Positions 1 to 12,494 of a stretch of DNA of 64,000 bases are shown in pieces. Under the pieces are notes generated by a model. It was not told the origin of the DNA and made no database searches. It saw only the letters and a program-made list of their open reading frames with translations. The stretch comes from Paraspadella gotoi (Eukaryota > Chaetognatha): NCBI GenBank assembly GCA_051294375.1, contig CM119265.1, forward strand, positions 1,790,280 to 1,854,279. Direction: 5' to 3'. Every line of letters starts with the position of its first letter. Positions within the stretch are counted from its first letter, which is position 1. A program made the translations under genes and the position numbers.

Positions 1-23
1 AACTACAACCCACAGCCTCTTAC

Positions 24-361
24 CTCCACGCCCTCTCGTAGGCATGAGAGTGTCCCTCTCCGGGCATCATTCCCTCAACGGGATAGTTCTCATAAGCCCA
101 CTCCAACGTCCACGGACGATCCTTTCCGAAGACCCTCAGCTCGGTCGGTCGCTCGTTGATCATCCGGTGATGGTGGCCGAGATCCTCGCCCAAACGCATC
201 TGTCGCTCCACGAACTTCTTGGGGAAGTTGAAGTAGTTGGGCGGGAGGGAAGAGGAGGAGGAAGAGGAGCGGAAGAGAGGGAGGGAGGAGGAGAGGAGAA
301 GTGAGGGAAGGGGGGAGGCGAGAGGGAGAGAGGGGAGAAGACGAAGACAAAGTCGAGGCAT
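24..361 (-). CDS. Unidentified protein, probably mitochondrial (first exon only; runs off the left edge)
   Basis: The ATG at 361 opens an exon of about 112 codons that ends at a good donor (AG|GTAAGA, exon end near 24), so the rest lies outside the window. The first 40 residues hold no acidic residue, a few arginines and many Leu, Ser and Pro, which is typical of a mitochondrial targeting peptide. They are followed by a compositionally normal stretch beginning NYFNFPKKFVERQMRLGEDL and containing ERPTELRVFGKDRPWTLEWA. I do not recognise the family; a mitochondrial ribosomal or respiratory-assembly protein would fit but is a guess. The change from low-complexity leader to ordinary protein supports a real coding exon. 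Confidence 0.55.
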
Positions 362-419
362 CGCGAGTCCTTTTTATCAAAATATTATTCCTTTTTTCGA
401 TGATTTAAATTTTAAGCCT

Positions 420-575
420 AAGCAATAACAGAAAAGAAGAATAAATAATGGTAAAAGTAACCAAACAAAAATATTTTGAGGGGGTATAACGAAAAGTCGG
501 TGAGGAAATGATTTCTCATAGTAGTTAATAACAAAAAATTGCGTTTTTGAGGCGAGTGAAATATTCTCATTCTTA

Positions 576-635
<60 letters not shown>

Positions 636-2233
636 TTATGTATCCGCGTCTCTTCGACGCCAAAATAAATGACTAATTAATAAATAGTGAATTTCTAATA
701 TAGCTAAATTAACAAACGGAAAATGAAACCAGTAGAAAGGTTCTCATAATTAAAACCAAGCGGGCTCAAATCTCGGGAGTTTTAGAGTAGACAGAACGAA
801 TTGTAATTAACCGAAAGAGAAAAAAACACGATTCTTAACAAACGTTTGCTTGGTTATATTAATATAGTTTCATCCGAACTAAACTTGCGTCCGAGAGCCA
901 CGAGTTGATGAACATCCCGACGCTGAAAATTTTAAAAATAATTTCATAAATCACGGCGACGTCGTAATTTTTGTGGATAAGTGTAAAAAAAGGCGTACGT
1001 GGTTCGTTTTTTGTTTAAATACTTAATCATACATATGTTTCCCTTCATTTTGTCAGAGTAAACAGGCGAAAAAATAATTAGAGAATAGTAAAATGCGGAA
1101 ATTAATCAATATCTAATGCATAATTGAATAAATTAATTTTCTCCGAGGTTGTATTTCAATTTCGTTCTTTTTCGAATTTCGAGTACATACAGTCTTGAAT
1201 AATTTTTGGATGACCCATAACAAAAACGCTCGGTTGCATTAGGCAAATTACGTAATAAAGTATAATAGGTTTTTTTTGACAATGCAATGAAGCATTGTAA
1301 CAAAATGCCTCGATCATACATAACTTGTAGTTGGTAGTTATAATTGCGGTAATACATAATAGTCATGCCGTAAAAGTTGTGTAGGAAAGTGGAAGGTGAG
1401 GGGAGGGGAATGTGAGGGGAGGGAAGTGTTGTTTCGGTTAAAGATCCTTTGAAAATCACGACGAATACAAATAAAAAGAATTTGACAATACTCAAAAACA
1501 TAAATTTAAAAAAAAAAAAACAAATTAAACTTGACCCCTGAGTGAATTACCTACAAAACTCCAAAATAATTAAACCTTAAATAACCAGAGTCCTCCTAGG
1601 ACGCGCGAGTTTTTCAAACGTGCATGTTTGCGAGTGCAAGTTGCATGTTTGCGAAAGTGTGAACGTGCGGGGAAGCAGGAACTTGCGATATTTCATAAAC
1701 GGACGCGGCAATGCGAATCTACTCTCCTACGGTCACATGCTTTTTAAATCGCTAAATATCAAAGTAGCAGTCAACAAGTATGTACGATATAAATAAAACT
1801 TAATAAGTAGTAAGTACCTATAAATGTTTTTTTTAAATAAGCGTCGATAAAAGTGGCAGCGCGCTTCAAAAAGCCGAAGCGAGGCCGGTAGCGAGAAAGG
1901 GGGAGGGAGAGCGTTAAGGTTTCTTGTTTTTTGCTCAAGTAATATTCTCTTGATTCGTGCTTTTTTTGAGTGTTTTTAAGTTGTTCTATTGGTAATATTT
2001 GTAAATACTTTATAAGGGTATTTTCTTTGTGAGGCGTGAGAGGAAAAAAAAAGTTTTTTTTCTCCCAACGGTGGAGTCTTGAGTTTGTCATTCACTTTTA
2101 TTGCTATTAAGTCGCGCACGAGAGTCATGATCACGCGCCGGTCCAATGTGAACTTCACTGGACCGGTCCAGCGCGTGACTTTTGACATGACGATGGCGAC
2201 GAAAGTCGACGACGACGTGGACGACGTCTCTCG
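420..2233. other. Intergenic, AT-rich, no gene seen
   Basis: Between the left-edge gene and the 3' end of the four-TM gene. It holds a long CT microsatellite (578-632) and AT-rich unique sequence. Short ORFs here lack family resemblance or sensible composition. The part next to 2233 probably contains the 3' UTR of the four-TM gene. Confidence 0.5.
578..632. repeat. (CT)n microsatellite
   Basis: About 27 uninterrupted CT units, on the upstream side of the left-edge gene. Unlike most other GA/CT runs in the window, it does not touch a recognisable splice site. Confidence 0.95.
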
Positions 2234-2926
2234 TCACCGTTGCTGAGATTCTTCGTAAGATGGCGGCGGCGATCGAGCGACGACGAGACGTCGTTGTCCG
2301 AAGACCTCGCCGAATTCTTGGTCGGCGTCGGCGCGTCCTCCACCGGATATGGCGCCGTAACTGGGCGCCGCTCCGGCGTGTAAGGCGCCTTCTCCGTTGG
2401 CCGTTACGACGAGGGAGAAGTGACGCTCGACGGGAGGCGGCGCCGTCGCCCCGACGAATCCCGCACGGTAGTTGGCGTTGCCGTCGACGAAGCCGTTGGC
2501 GTTGGCGTCGAGAATGGCGTTGGCGTATCCGTGACCGCCGACGACGCCGCCGTTTAGGATCTCCATGGGGGGCGGCGGAGGCGGCGGCGGCGGCGCGTAG
2601 AAGACGAAGGACTGCGGCAGCGGCGACGCGGCGCCGGCGTCGTCGTCGTCGTAGCAGCAGCCGCAACAACAGGCGCATCCGCGTCCCCGATGCAGCGCAG
2701 TAGACGCCGCTGCCACGGAAGCGACAGCGACGACAGACTCGAGGAGAGCCGCGCAGAGGAGGCCAACGTTGAGGGAGACCATGGTGGAGTAAGCGCGGGA
2801 GCAAGGGTGGCCTTGGGTGGAGCGGAATAGTGGAGCGAAAATTGGTTATCCGTCGTGGAAAAAGAAAAAATTGAAGGGGGGGGAAACTCGATATGATATT
2901 GGTACATGCAACATTGCAAGTAAAGT

Positions 2927-2981
<55 letters not shown>

Positions 2982-3645
2982 GAATCGATGGTTACAAAAC
3001 TGATAATCCCGTTCGGACAAGTCGTGACTCGTCGTGGCGACCAAGACCGCGGCGAGGGGAAAGACGTCCACGACCGCAAGCACCAAGAACGCCGTCAAGT
3101 GGCAATTGGAGCGGCGCCGCGCCGCCACGCCGCCCACAACGCCCGTCGTGAGAAAGAGGACGCCGGCCCAAACGCCGGCGCCGGCGGAGGAGGTGCTGTA
3201 GACGCGATCGGGAGATTCAGAGTCCGAGTGGGAGGCGGCGACGGCGGTGGCGGCGATCTGGGAGGAGGAAGGGGTGACGGAATCCCCTCAATATATCACA
3301 ATCAAGTGACATCCCAATCTTTTATCACAAAAACACTTTCACTATCACAAACTTTAATACAAACCATATCACAAACATTATGACAAACACTCACAAAATC
3401 ACTTAAACACAAACTTTATCACAAAATCACTTTCACTATCACAATCTTTTATCACAAAATGTTACCTGTAATGGAACGACGACGATAGCGACGAAGGCGT
3501 GAGAGAGGGAGAGGAAGGCGAGGAGAGAGGGAGAGGCGTGGGGGTTGATTCCCAAGGGAGGAAGAGGAGAGGAAGAGGCGGTGGAGGCGGAGGAAGAAGC
3601 GGAGGGAAGGAAGGCGGCGGCGGTGGAGGCGGTGGCAGGACGCAT
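2234..3645 (-). CDS. Four-transmembrane (CD20/tetraspan-like) protein with cytoplasmic PPxY tail
   Basis: Three exons in phase (3645-3466, 3257-2978, 2811-2234), about 345 aa. The first hydrophobic helix spans the exon 1/2 junction (LLAFLSLSHAFVAIVVVPLQ then IAATAV). Exon 2 carries two more helices (VWAGVLFLTTGVVGGVAA, and LTAFLVLAVVDVFPLAAVL) and exon 3 a fourth (VSLNVGLLCAALLESVVAVA). A Cys-rich stretch (residues CACCCGCC) follows helix 4, then a Pro-run and a C-terminal PPPSYEES, a PPxY ligand for WW domains such as those of NEDD4/ITCH ubiquitin ligases. Four helices, a palmitoylation-like Cys cluster and a PPxY tail match the layout of the ENTREP (FAM189) and TMEM255 families; I infer the fold, not the orthology. 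Intron 2 begins GTGAGAGAGA and continues as a long GA repeat. Confidence 0.72.
2929..2977. repeat. (CT)n microsatellite abutting a splice donor
   Basis: On the coding (minus) strand this reads as GTGAGAGAGA..., so the repeat begins at the exon 2 donor of the four-TM gene. Confidence 0.9.
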
Positions 3646-3715
3646 CCTCGTCGTCGTTCGCGGTCAACGATTTCACGAGAGATAAACGCGTCGGATGTTT
3701 TAAGTCATGTGTAGA

Positions 3716-6210
3716 TTTTTATAAGCGTTTTGTTTTGTTTAGTTTTCATAAAATGACTCGAGAAAAGTAAGTTTAAAAAAACAAACAATTCCATGATGAG
3801 TTGTGTGCGCGAAGGTTTTTTTTTTTTAAATAGTTCGACGATGTGCATTAAAAAAAATTAAAAAAATGGTCTGAGCAAAATTCGATTTAATCGAGTTTCA
3901 ATTAAACGTGTTTTTGTTTTCTTCATTTGCGGAGAAATTGAAGTCTTTTGTCCCATGAAAGACTCATATCCACGGAGAGAAAAATGGGGGAGGGGGAGCA
4001 GGATGGGAATCCGAGGGAAGAGCAGGGGGGGCTTTGTGTTTCTGTTTAAGACACCTGCAAAACAGCAAATTTGTTAAGTAACAAAAAATACCATTATTAT
4101 ATTTATGTGTTCGTATTGGAAAAAGAAAATATGAGACGAATGTTATGGATTCAATTTTGTATGAATAATTATAATAACGTTGATATTGCATTCGGGAAAT
4201 TATGGTTTTAATATGTACATAAAACCAAAAAAAAAAGAAAAAGATATGATTGGTCATCGTTAAATATAAAAATACGTTGCTCAACAAAAAATAGAATGTG
4301 TATATAACGAATTTCGTGAATTTGATATAACGAATTAACTGCTGGTCGCCAAGGGTGCGAAATATAGAACCTGATATGGAAGAAGAATTTCTCGTCAAAA
4401 GAAAACGAGAAAAAATTAATTATATCAAAAGCGACGAAAAGAATCTTTCCATATATCATTCTTAAAAATTCTTAATAAAATACTATTTTTAATCGCCGGT
4501 TTTGAAAAAGATTCCTCTCTCAAACGTTATGAGAAAATTCCGACTCGATCAAGGAATAGAATTGATAATCAATAAAAATTGCGTCAAAATGTGCGCGAAA
4601 GTGAAAACTTTGGATGGGTTACTATATCATGATTTTTTTACGACGATTAAAAAGACGGCATGCTTCAAGTTGAGAGCGAGCAAAGAATGACAAAGTGTGC
4701 GATCTAAAGAAAAATCAAACAGGTCATCCCATTCCTCGGGGCTTTATATTAAAATTTTTAAACAATAAGTTACTAAGTAATAAATTTCGAATATGGACAT
4801 TGGACTATAACAATTATCAAAACTAACGTTCAACCGATGTATAAAAATAGAAACGTCTCAATGTGTTTAATTTCCAAAGCACTACAAGTAACAAATTTTA
4901 GCAGAAACGAAAACCCAACTTTATTTCCCCCAAGACATAATTTTTAAGACGTATTTATCACGTGAAATGTATTTGTGAAATGTATTTATCACGTGAATTG
5001 TGAAGTGTGCGAAAAGTACGATTAAAGAGAACATTATTAATAACTGAAAATATAATAAACTTTTGAACGAAACCAGAAACCTAACACCTTAACAAAAAAG
5101 GCCTAATCTAACAGAAATTATTGGGACAAAACCAGTAACTCAAGTTAACCCAAGGTAAATATGAATGAAGAGATTGCGAAAGACTAAAACGGAAATGAAA
5201 AAAACAAACAAAAAACAATGATTGCCAGATTCCAAGCGATGAAAGAAGAAAATGAAAATGAGGTTTTATCTTTTTGGATCGAAGTTAATCTTTGACTAGA
5301 AACTAAGAAACGAACGAAACGAAATCGATATTAAAATTCAAAACGGAATAAAAAGTGCTCGACGCTAATCTACGGGAATCGAATTGATAAAATAATAGAA
5401 ATGTGATCCCCACCAGTTTTTTTAAACGAGACACCCCACCCCCCTCCCCTCAATTTCTGTCAAGCGACGATACCTCTCAAATATCACGGAATCAACAACT
5501 ACGAGCTATGAACTAACTAAACAAAATAATTAGATAACATTAAAAACCAAAAAAGTAACAACTCGGGTTTTAAAGTCAAATTTAACCTGGGATGAGATGT
5601 TTTTGTTTTGTATTTATTTAATTTTTTTATATATTTATTTTTTTATTATTATTCTCCCTTGATGAAATGGTATATGAAATTGGTACAACCGATAATCCCA
5701 ATATGGAACTTACGAATAATATTAATAATATAATAATATTAATAATATAATAATAATAATAATAATAATAAATAACAATATTAAAGTTGGGGGCAATGGT
5801 TCCATCTGCTGAAGTTGCTATTTTTTTTGGTAATGCTTCCTACGAAGTTGAGCCAAAGTTTAACAAAACAAAAACAAAACATTTGAGCGTTTAAAAGAGA
5901 TATCGATAGGACAATCGATATCTTTTTCAAAGAGATATTGATAGGACAATCGATATCTCTTTCAAATGAAAACTGGAAGTCAGACGCGTCTATTTGAGCG
6001 AAATACGTTATTATCGCCACTGAAATGAAATTCACTCAATCGATCGTCGAAAACAACGTGAGTTCGAATCGCCTTGAGTGAAAGGAAAGAGTGAAAACGA
6101 AATAAAGATATGCACCACTGTTTTAGTTGAGAAGTTTCTTTGCGTTTGTTTGTTTTATTTAAAACAGATATAAATCTCAATCCACAACGTTTTTCTCTCC
6201 CCCTCTATTT
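3716..6210. other. Intergenic, AT-rich, no gene recognised
   Basis: Separates the four-TM gene from the 3' end of the LRIG gene. It contains an (AAT)n tract near 5713-5772, a copy of the ATTGGTACAACCAAT-type palindrome at 5674-5694, a repeated CACGTG-containing segment near 4955-5000, and a tandem hairpin repeat (5898-5958). A 62-codon ORF at 4502-4690 has no supporting feature and I do not call it. Confidence 0.5.
5898..5958. repeat. Tandem pair of perfect-stem hairpins
   Basis: Two units 35 bp apart (5898-5923 and 5933-5958). Each has stem AGATATCGAT, loop AGGACA and the complementary arm ATCGATATCT; unit 2 has one C-to-T change in its left arm. The repeat lies about 250 bp downstream of the LRIG stop codon, possibly in its 3' UTR. 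Confidence 0.85.
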
Positions 6211-9200
6211 TTAATCTTCCTCTTCAGCATCAAAAGATTCCACCGGCGACAAAACTCCGCCGATTCCGGCGGCGGCAGATTTGGCGGCGGCGGAGGCGCC
6301 GCCTCCCGAACCAGCGCCGGAGCCACTTCTCCCTCGCAACGCCGCCGTCGCCGCCGCACGCAGCAGCAGAGAATCGGGAAGGATTCCGGTAGCGATGCCG
6401 GATTCTCGGCGCCGACGATCGTCGTCTTCTTCCGTCGCCAACGACGAAGCCAAAGATTCGCGCCGCGGATCGTCCTCTCCACCCGCGACGCTGTCCGGCC
6501 GCGGCGGCGGCAGCAGCACCGGGGGAAGCGGCAGCGGCCGCGGCGGCAGCGCCTCCGCCGCGGAATCGGGTCCTGGAAAAGGGCAGGCGTCGGGTTCGCG
6601 ACGTCGGCGCCGCGACGACGAAACGGAGCAGCCAGCTTCCGGCGGGGAAGGCAGGGACGGAGGGGAAGGAAGGGAAGGGAGGGAAGGAGGGGTTGGCAGG
6701 GAACAGGGCGGAGAGGAAGGGGGACAGTCTTGAGAAGGAGAAGAGGAGGAAGAGGCTGAGGAGGAGGAAGAGGTAGAGAAGGATTCGTTCTCGGCTGGAG
6801 TCAGATTGGAATGTTGATCGTGCAGTCGGAGGAGGAGTTGATCGTGCTGCGGTTGATGGAGAAGCTGAGGTTGCTGGGGCGACGGATGATTAAGATGATG
6901 TTGTTCGACCGGCTTGGAGGACGACGACAAATTGGTGGAAGACGAGAGTCGATGATGCGGAGAGACTCGATCCGACGTCGACGCCGCCACCGGAGATTCC
7001 AACGACCCCACGGCGCCAGAGTCTGCCGATACCGTCGAGGATGGTCGATCGACGCCGGGCGACGCCGTCCGATCCTCATCCGGCGTCGCCTCCTTCGTTT
7101 CCGGCGACGCGACGCCGAGAAGAGGGACGCCGCTTTGGTGATGCTGAGTGGAGGAGGCGTCGAAAGTTTGAAGACTGGAATCGAGTTGGCGAAGAGGGCG
7201 CCGCTTCGAAGAGGGAAGAGGAGACGACGTCGCAGATGGAGACAGAGACGAAGTAGACGCCAGCAGAGCCGCAGGATTCTCCGCGGCGACGCCGCCGCAG
7301 CCGACGCCGGAGGACGGCGAGGAACCCAACTCGTCGATCTCGTCGTCGAAGGTTCGTTCTTCGCTGGGACCGGAAGTGGAGGCGACGGAAGTGGATTGAG
7401 TCGCCGCTGAAGGAACGTCGACGCCGCTGAGGAGAGAATCGTCGAGAGGGCGGAGATGGAGGTGTGGGTGAGGTTGTTGAGGGTGGAGGTGGTGGTCGAC
7501 GACGAGATGAAGGGCGGGAAGAGGAGAAGGAGGAGAACGAGGTCGTTTGAGAGGCGACGAAGGCGGAGAGAGAGACGATCCGCCCGCCGCCAACGCCGCC
7601 GCCTCTTGACGAAGAGCTTGGACGGTGACGGCGCCGGAGTGACTGAATTTGGAAGTGTCTTCGGCGACGCGAAGAGGAGGTTTGACGCGGAGACGAGTCG
7701 GGGACGACGATGAGTCGTCGTCGTCATCGTCGTCGTCGTTTTTATCGTCGTACATTCGTCTTTGCATCATTTCTTCCTCCAACAATTCCGTCGCCGATCC
7801 TCCTCCTCTTCCTCCTCTTCCACATTGCGGCGCTCCTCCGCGGCGTCCCGAGGCGCCCGAAGAATGGCGCCGTAAATCGGGGCGCGATTCGTGAGGCGCG
7901 GCCCCATAGTTCCAGGCCAACGGCGCCGCGACGACGATGGAAGGCGCCAGTTCGTCGTAAGTGTCGTAGCCGAGAGGAAATCGCGCCGGATGATGATGAT
8001 GATGATGATGACTTCCGGTAGAATTTGCGGAGAGTTTGGAATCCCGCGCGTTGTGATGGTGACTCCCGTTGCTGCTGCCGCTCACTCCGCCGCTCGTGCT
8101 GCCGGTGCTGCCGCGACCGACCAACGAGGAACGGGCGGCCGCGCTGCCGCAGCTTCGAGAATCGCTGCTTCCGCCGCTGGCACCGTCGACGCCGCTCTTG
8201 CCGCTGCCGCCGCTGGAATCAGAGGCGGCGTCGTGACGGAGAAATCGGCGCCGCTTGCGGGATTTGTAGATGACGAGGACCCAGACAAGCGAAGTGCCGA
8301 CGACGCAGACGACGACGACCACGACGACGATGCCGATGGTGGCGGCTGCGTCGGTGAGGGCGCCGCCAGATTCCGCGGAAGCTGCGTCGTCGTCGACGAC
8401 TACGTCAGAGACGATGCCGGGTGAGATGCCGGAGACACCTTGAGGGGTGTGATTTCGAGTTGATAAATCTCATTTGCATATTGTCGTGTTTTGATTAATA
8501 ATCGATAAAAGACATTTAAATGCCCAATTTCCCATTCCCTTACCTTTAACGATATCCAGTCTGGCTTCCTGCTTGGCCGTCCCCAAAGTGTTGGTCACAA
8601 CGCAGGCGTATTTCCCCGCGTCGTTCATCTTCGCTTCCGTCACGAGGAGGATTTGATCGCCGCCCGTGAGAAAGTGACGCGGCGTCATCTCGAGTGGCGC
8701 CCCGTTTTTGAGCCACGTCACGCGGGGGCGTGGCGATCCATCCACGCTGAAAGGGGAAAAATTACGATTCTAGAAATTCCCTTTTTCTTCGCGGCTTGCA
8801 GATAGATCGTGTCAACTATCAACTATAATCAAACCACATTGAAACTAACTCCTCACATTTTCCGCCAGCGAAACTCACCTGCATTCCAACACGGCCGTCG
8901 CTCCTTCCCTGACCCTCTGTCTCCGCGGGGTCATGGGCTTGACGAAGAAGGGCGTCTCCAACACGGCCAAGGACGCGTTGGCGACGATGACTCCGGCCGC
9001 GTTGGTCGCCGCACAAGAGTAGGTCCCTTCGTCGGCCGGCTTGACGTCCGTGATGAAGAAAACGTGCTCGTCCGAACTCTGCACGTGCATGCGCCGATCT
9101 TGGGCCGCGGGAAAGTCGTGCCCGCCGTCCTTTTGCCAGGCGATCTCCGGCGGAGGGCGTCCGTCGGCGGCGCACTCGAGGCGGGCCGTGCTTCCGGCCT

Positions 9201-12200
9201 TCACAGTGACGTCGAGCGGCGTCTTGCGAAAAACCGGAAACGTGTAGACGTTGACGACGGCGCGTTTGGAGTAGGAGGCGCCGAATCGGTTGGAGATCAC
9301 GCACTGGAAGGAAGTGGGAGGGTGGGTGGCGAGGAATATTGAAATGAATTAGATGAACGAATGTATGAATGAATGAGATGAAAAAACGAAGAAAAAAAGG
9401 AACTAATGAGGGATTAAACGAACCTGATAAAGTCCCGAGTCGTCGTCACGAATGTCAACGAGATGAAGCACCGTAGTGAATCGTGTCACGACTGCGCCTT
9501 CTTCGTCGTCGTCGTTGTCATCGTCGCCGGGTTCCGGCGCGCCCTCCGTGGAGGCGTAGTTGTCCACAGGCGCGTCGGAGATGAGGATGTCGTCCTTTTT
9601 CCATTGGAAAGTCACGGGCGTGAGGGACGACGAGGCCGCCGTGCACTGGTGAGGACGATGAGAAAAAGAAACCCAAAGTTAAACGAAGAAGCGGCGACAT
9701 TTAAAAGAACATGTTAGTTTCCAATTACTAGCACTCATTTATCAAGCTTTCAAGGCCCAATCTTTTATCATACAATTTCCAAGACAATTAATAAAACAGC
9801 AAAACCATTAATAAATCGATTACTCTCACCCCATCACCCCAACCTCTCCCGACAAACCTGCAAGGAGTCGTTCATTCCCTCCAACAAGGCCAACTTGTCC
9901 CTCGGCTGCGCGATGATCACCGGCTTCGGAAAATCCTGACACCGGAACTCGTCCGGCGCCACTTCCGCCACGCGGCGTCCCTGGAGCGCCGGCGGGTGAG
10001 CGCAGACGGCATCGATGGCGTCTTCGTCGGCGTCTTCGTCGGCGTCGGCGAGGGTGTCGACGAGGTAATCGGGAAACCAGGAGAGTTTGCAGTCGCAGAG
10101 GAAGTTGGAAGAGTTGAGCCGGAGATGGAGGAGGGAGGGGAGGTGGGAGAAGGCAGAGGGTTGTATCGAGGCGATGGGGTTTGAGCGGAGGTCGAGATCG
10201 CTCAATCTGGAGAAGACGTAACCCAAAAATAATTAACCAATTTAATAATAAATCTAATTAATAAAAAATATAAAAAAACAGCGACGAAGGTCACGAAGAC
10301 GATAAAATCGCCGAAACAATTTGTGGGTTTGGTGAACAGATCCACGCAACCAACTCGGTCGTGTTCATTGTTATATAAGTAAGCTTAATAGATAAAATAC
10401 TATTCTGCAGCCGATGCTAAGGTTTTACGCCAAGGGTCTTTAAATCGACAATCACAATATTACCGGAACCTCAAATCCCCGGTCCCTCTCCCGACTTCAC
10501 CCCACAGCCCCCTGACCTGGTGAGCCCGACGAAGGCCTTCTCGGCGATGGACTTGATCCCGTTGTCCCTGAGATCGAAGGCGACGAGACTCTCGAGTCCC
10601 GCGAAGACGCCCTTCATGTCCTCGACGACGGTGGAGGCAGAGTTGTGGTCGAGGAGGAGGCGTTCCAGGTTGGGGAGGCGACGGAAGGCCTTCTCCGCCA
10701 CGTGGCCGATGCGGTTGTGGCTCAGGCGGAGGGACTGAAGGAAGGAAGGAAGGAAGAATAAACATTAAGTGATAAGGACAACAGTAAACTGAGAATAATC
10801 ACTTTTTATGTAAGTTTCAATTTATCACCAGCGATTACTTGGCTGCGATTGCGTAGTTTTTTAAAATCAATAAATTTAAATCTTCCATTAAGTAACTACT
10901 CCTACAGAACTAGTTTCAATGGTAATTTCCACCAATTATCCCCTCGACCAACTCACCGTCAACCGGCCCAGCTTCCTGAACGTGTCCTCCTCGACGGCCC
11001 TCAACGCGTTCCATCCAAGATCCAACTCCTCCAGCGCCCCGCAACTCTCCCAACTCTCCGCCCCGACCCTAGAGATTTGATTGTGGGCGAGGACGAGGCG
11101 CTTGAGGCCTCCCAACCCGTAGGTCCACTTCTCGTCGACGGAGGTGACGTTGTTGACGTCCAAGTGCAGCGTCTCCAGCGACTCGAGACCCCAGAAGCAG
11201 CCGTCGGACAGGAGGGCGACCCTGTTGCGGCGGAGACGGAGAATGCTGAGTCGGCGGAGGCCGTAGAAGGAGAGACCTTCGAGTTCGCGGAGGCGATTGC
11301 GGCTCAAGTCCAGGGTGAGGAGGGAGGAGGAAGAGGAGGAGGAGACGAAAGTCTCGCGGGGGAGTTTGCCAGAAAGTCTGAAATGGATTAAAGAATATTT
11401 AGGCGTTGGATTAGCGAATGGATTAAGAAATTGAGCGAATTGAAACCAAGGACCGACCGACCTATTCTTATTGAGCTTGAGCGTCTCCAACATCCCCAAG
11501 TTGTTCATGGCTCCCTTGACGATCTTCTCCACGCGATTGTGGGACATAGAGAGGGAGAGTAGGCGCGACTCTGGAGGGAAGACGTCCTCGAGGACGACGA
11601 GGCGATTGTGGCTGAGATCGAGCGTCTCCAGGTTGGAGAGCGACGCCAGGTGGGCGTGGCTCAGGTTGGAGATGGCGTTGCGATGTAGGTGGAGATGGCG
11701 GAGTTTGGGAGAGTCCCTCTGTGTGAGTGGATGAAGAAAAGAATTTATGAGAAATAAAGTTGAGAATTTTAATAATATTTAATAATAATTTTAGACTTCT
11801 AGAGTTTAGATGTCAACTGAATACTAACTTACTATGTGTATTAATTTTAATTTACATGATACCGATTAATTCAATAACCAAAATATTGAAATTAACGTTA
11901 ACATTTCTATATGACAACAGCTCCCCTCCCCCTCTGGCCCTTGATAACCAACCCAACCCTTCTCACCAAATTTGGAAACTCCTTTAACTCGTTCCTGTTC
12001 AGCTTCAACTCCTCGAGGTCGACCAACCCTCGGAACGCCCCGTCCGCGATCTCCGTCATCCCGTTGTTCGCCAGATCGAGTCTCTTCAATTTGACGAGGA
12101 AGCGAAAGTCTTCGTCGCCCAGCGCCGCCACACGGTTCTGCTGCAGCTGGAGCGCCGTCGTCCACGAGGGCGGATCCTGCGGCACTGTGGCGAGCCGGCG

Positions 12201-12494
12201 CCGGGCGCAGTCGACGAGAGTGCCGAGACAAGAGCAGGGTGTCGGGCAGAGGACGGGGCCGGGCAGAGGGGCGGAGGTGGAGGGAGGAGGGATCGTCGAC
12301 GTCGTCGTCGTCGGCGAGGAAGAGGAGGAATAAAGAGGCGTGGTGGGCGAGAGTTGGCTCCGGTGCAGCTTCAAGCGTCCCGTCCGCTCGTCGACGAAGC
12401 TGCGTTGACCGAAGTCGTTGAGGACGTCGTCGCGGAGGTCGGCGGAGGAAGAGGAGAGGAGGAAGAGGAGGAGGAAGACGAGGATTCGCCGCAT
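6211..12494 (-). CDS. LRIG-like receptor: leucine-rich repeats, three Ig domains, one TM, very long tail
   Basis: Nine exons keep frame (12494-11967, 11718-11462, 11377-10957, 10734-10517, 10206-9858, 9645-9424, 9303-8879, 8746-8544, 8438-6211), about 1616 aa. Order: signal peptide (RRILVFLLLFLLSSSSA), LRRNT with CPTPCSCLGTLVDC, a long row of LRRs (L-x-L-x-x-N pattern), LRRCT (SNFLCDCKLSWFPDYL), then three Ig domains with W...DxGxYxC signatures. The TM region VVVCVVGTSLVWVLVIYKSR closely matches LRIG family TM sequence. LRIG proteins act at the plasma membrane and modulate receptor tyrosine kinase or BMP signalling; the Drosophila relative is lambik. The cytoplasmic tail, over 700 residues and rich in Ser, Pro, Gly, His and Asp runs, is much longer than in vertebrate LRIGs and is encoded almost wholly by one exon. 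Ig1 carries an acidic Asp/Glu insertion. Confidence 0.9.

Noticed and set aside
2260-2703. 147-codon Arg-rich plus-strand ORF and overlapping Arg-rich minus ORF (2088-3137)
   Set aside because: Arg runs come from CGT/CGC trinucleotide composition; the coherent frame is the four-TM protein with closed splice phases.
4502-4690. 62-codon plus ORF in AT-rich spacer
   Set aside because: No homology, no splice or promoter context, length expected by chance.
6801-8424. Several Arg- or Asp-rich ORFs on both strands
   Set aside because: Shadows of the repetitive LRIG tail exon.
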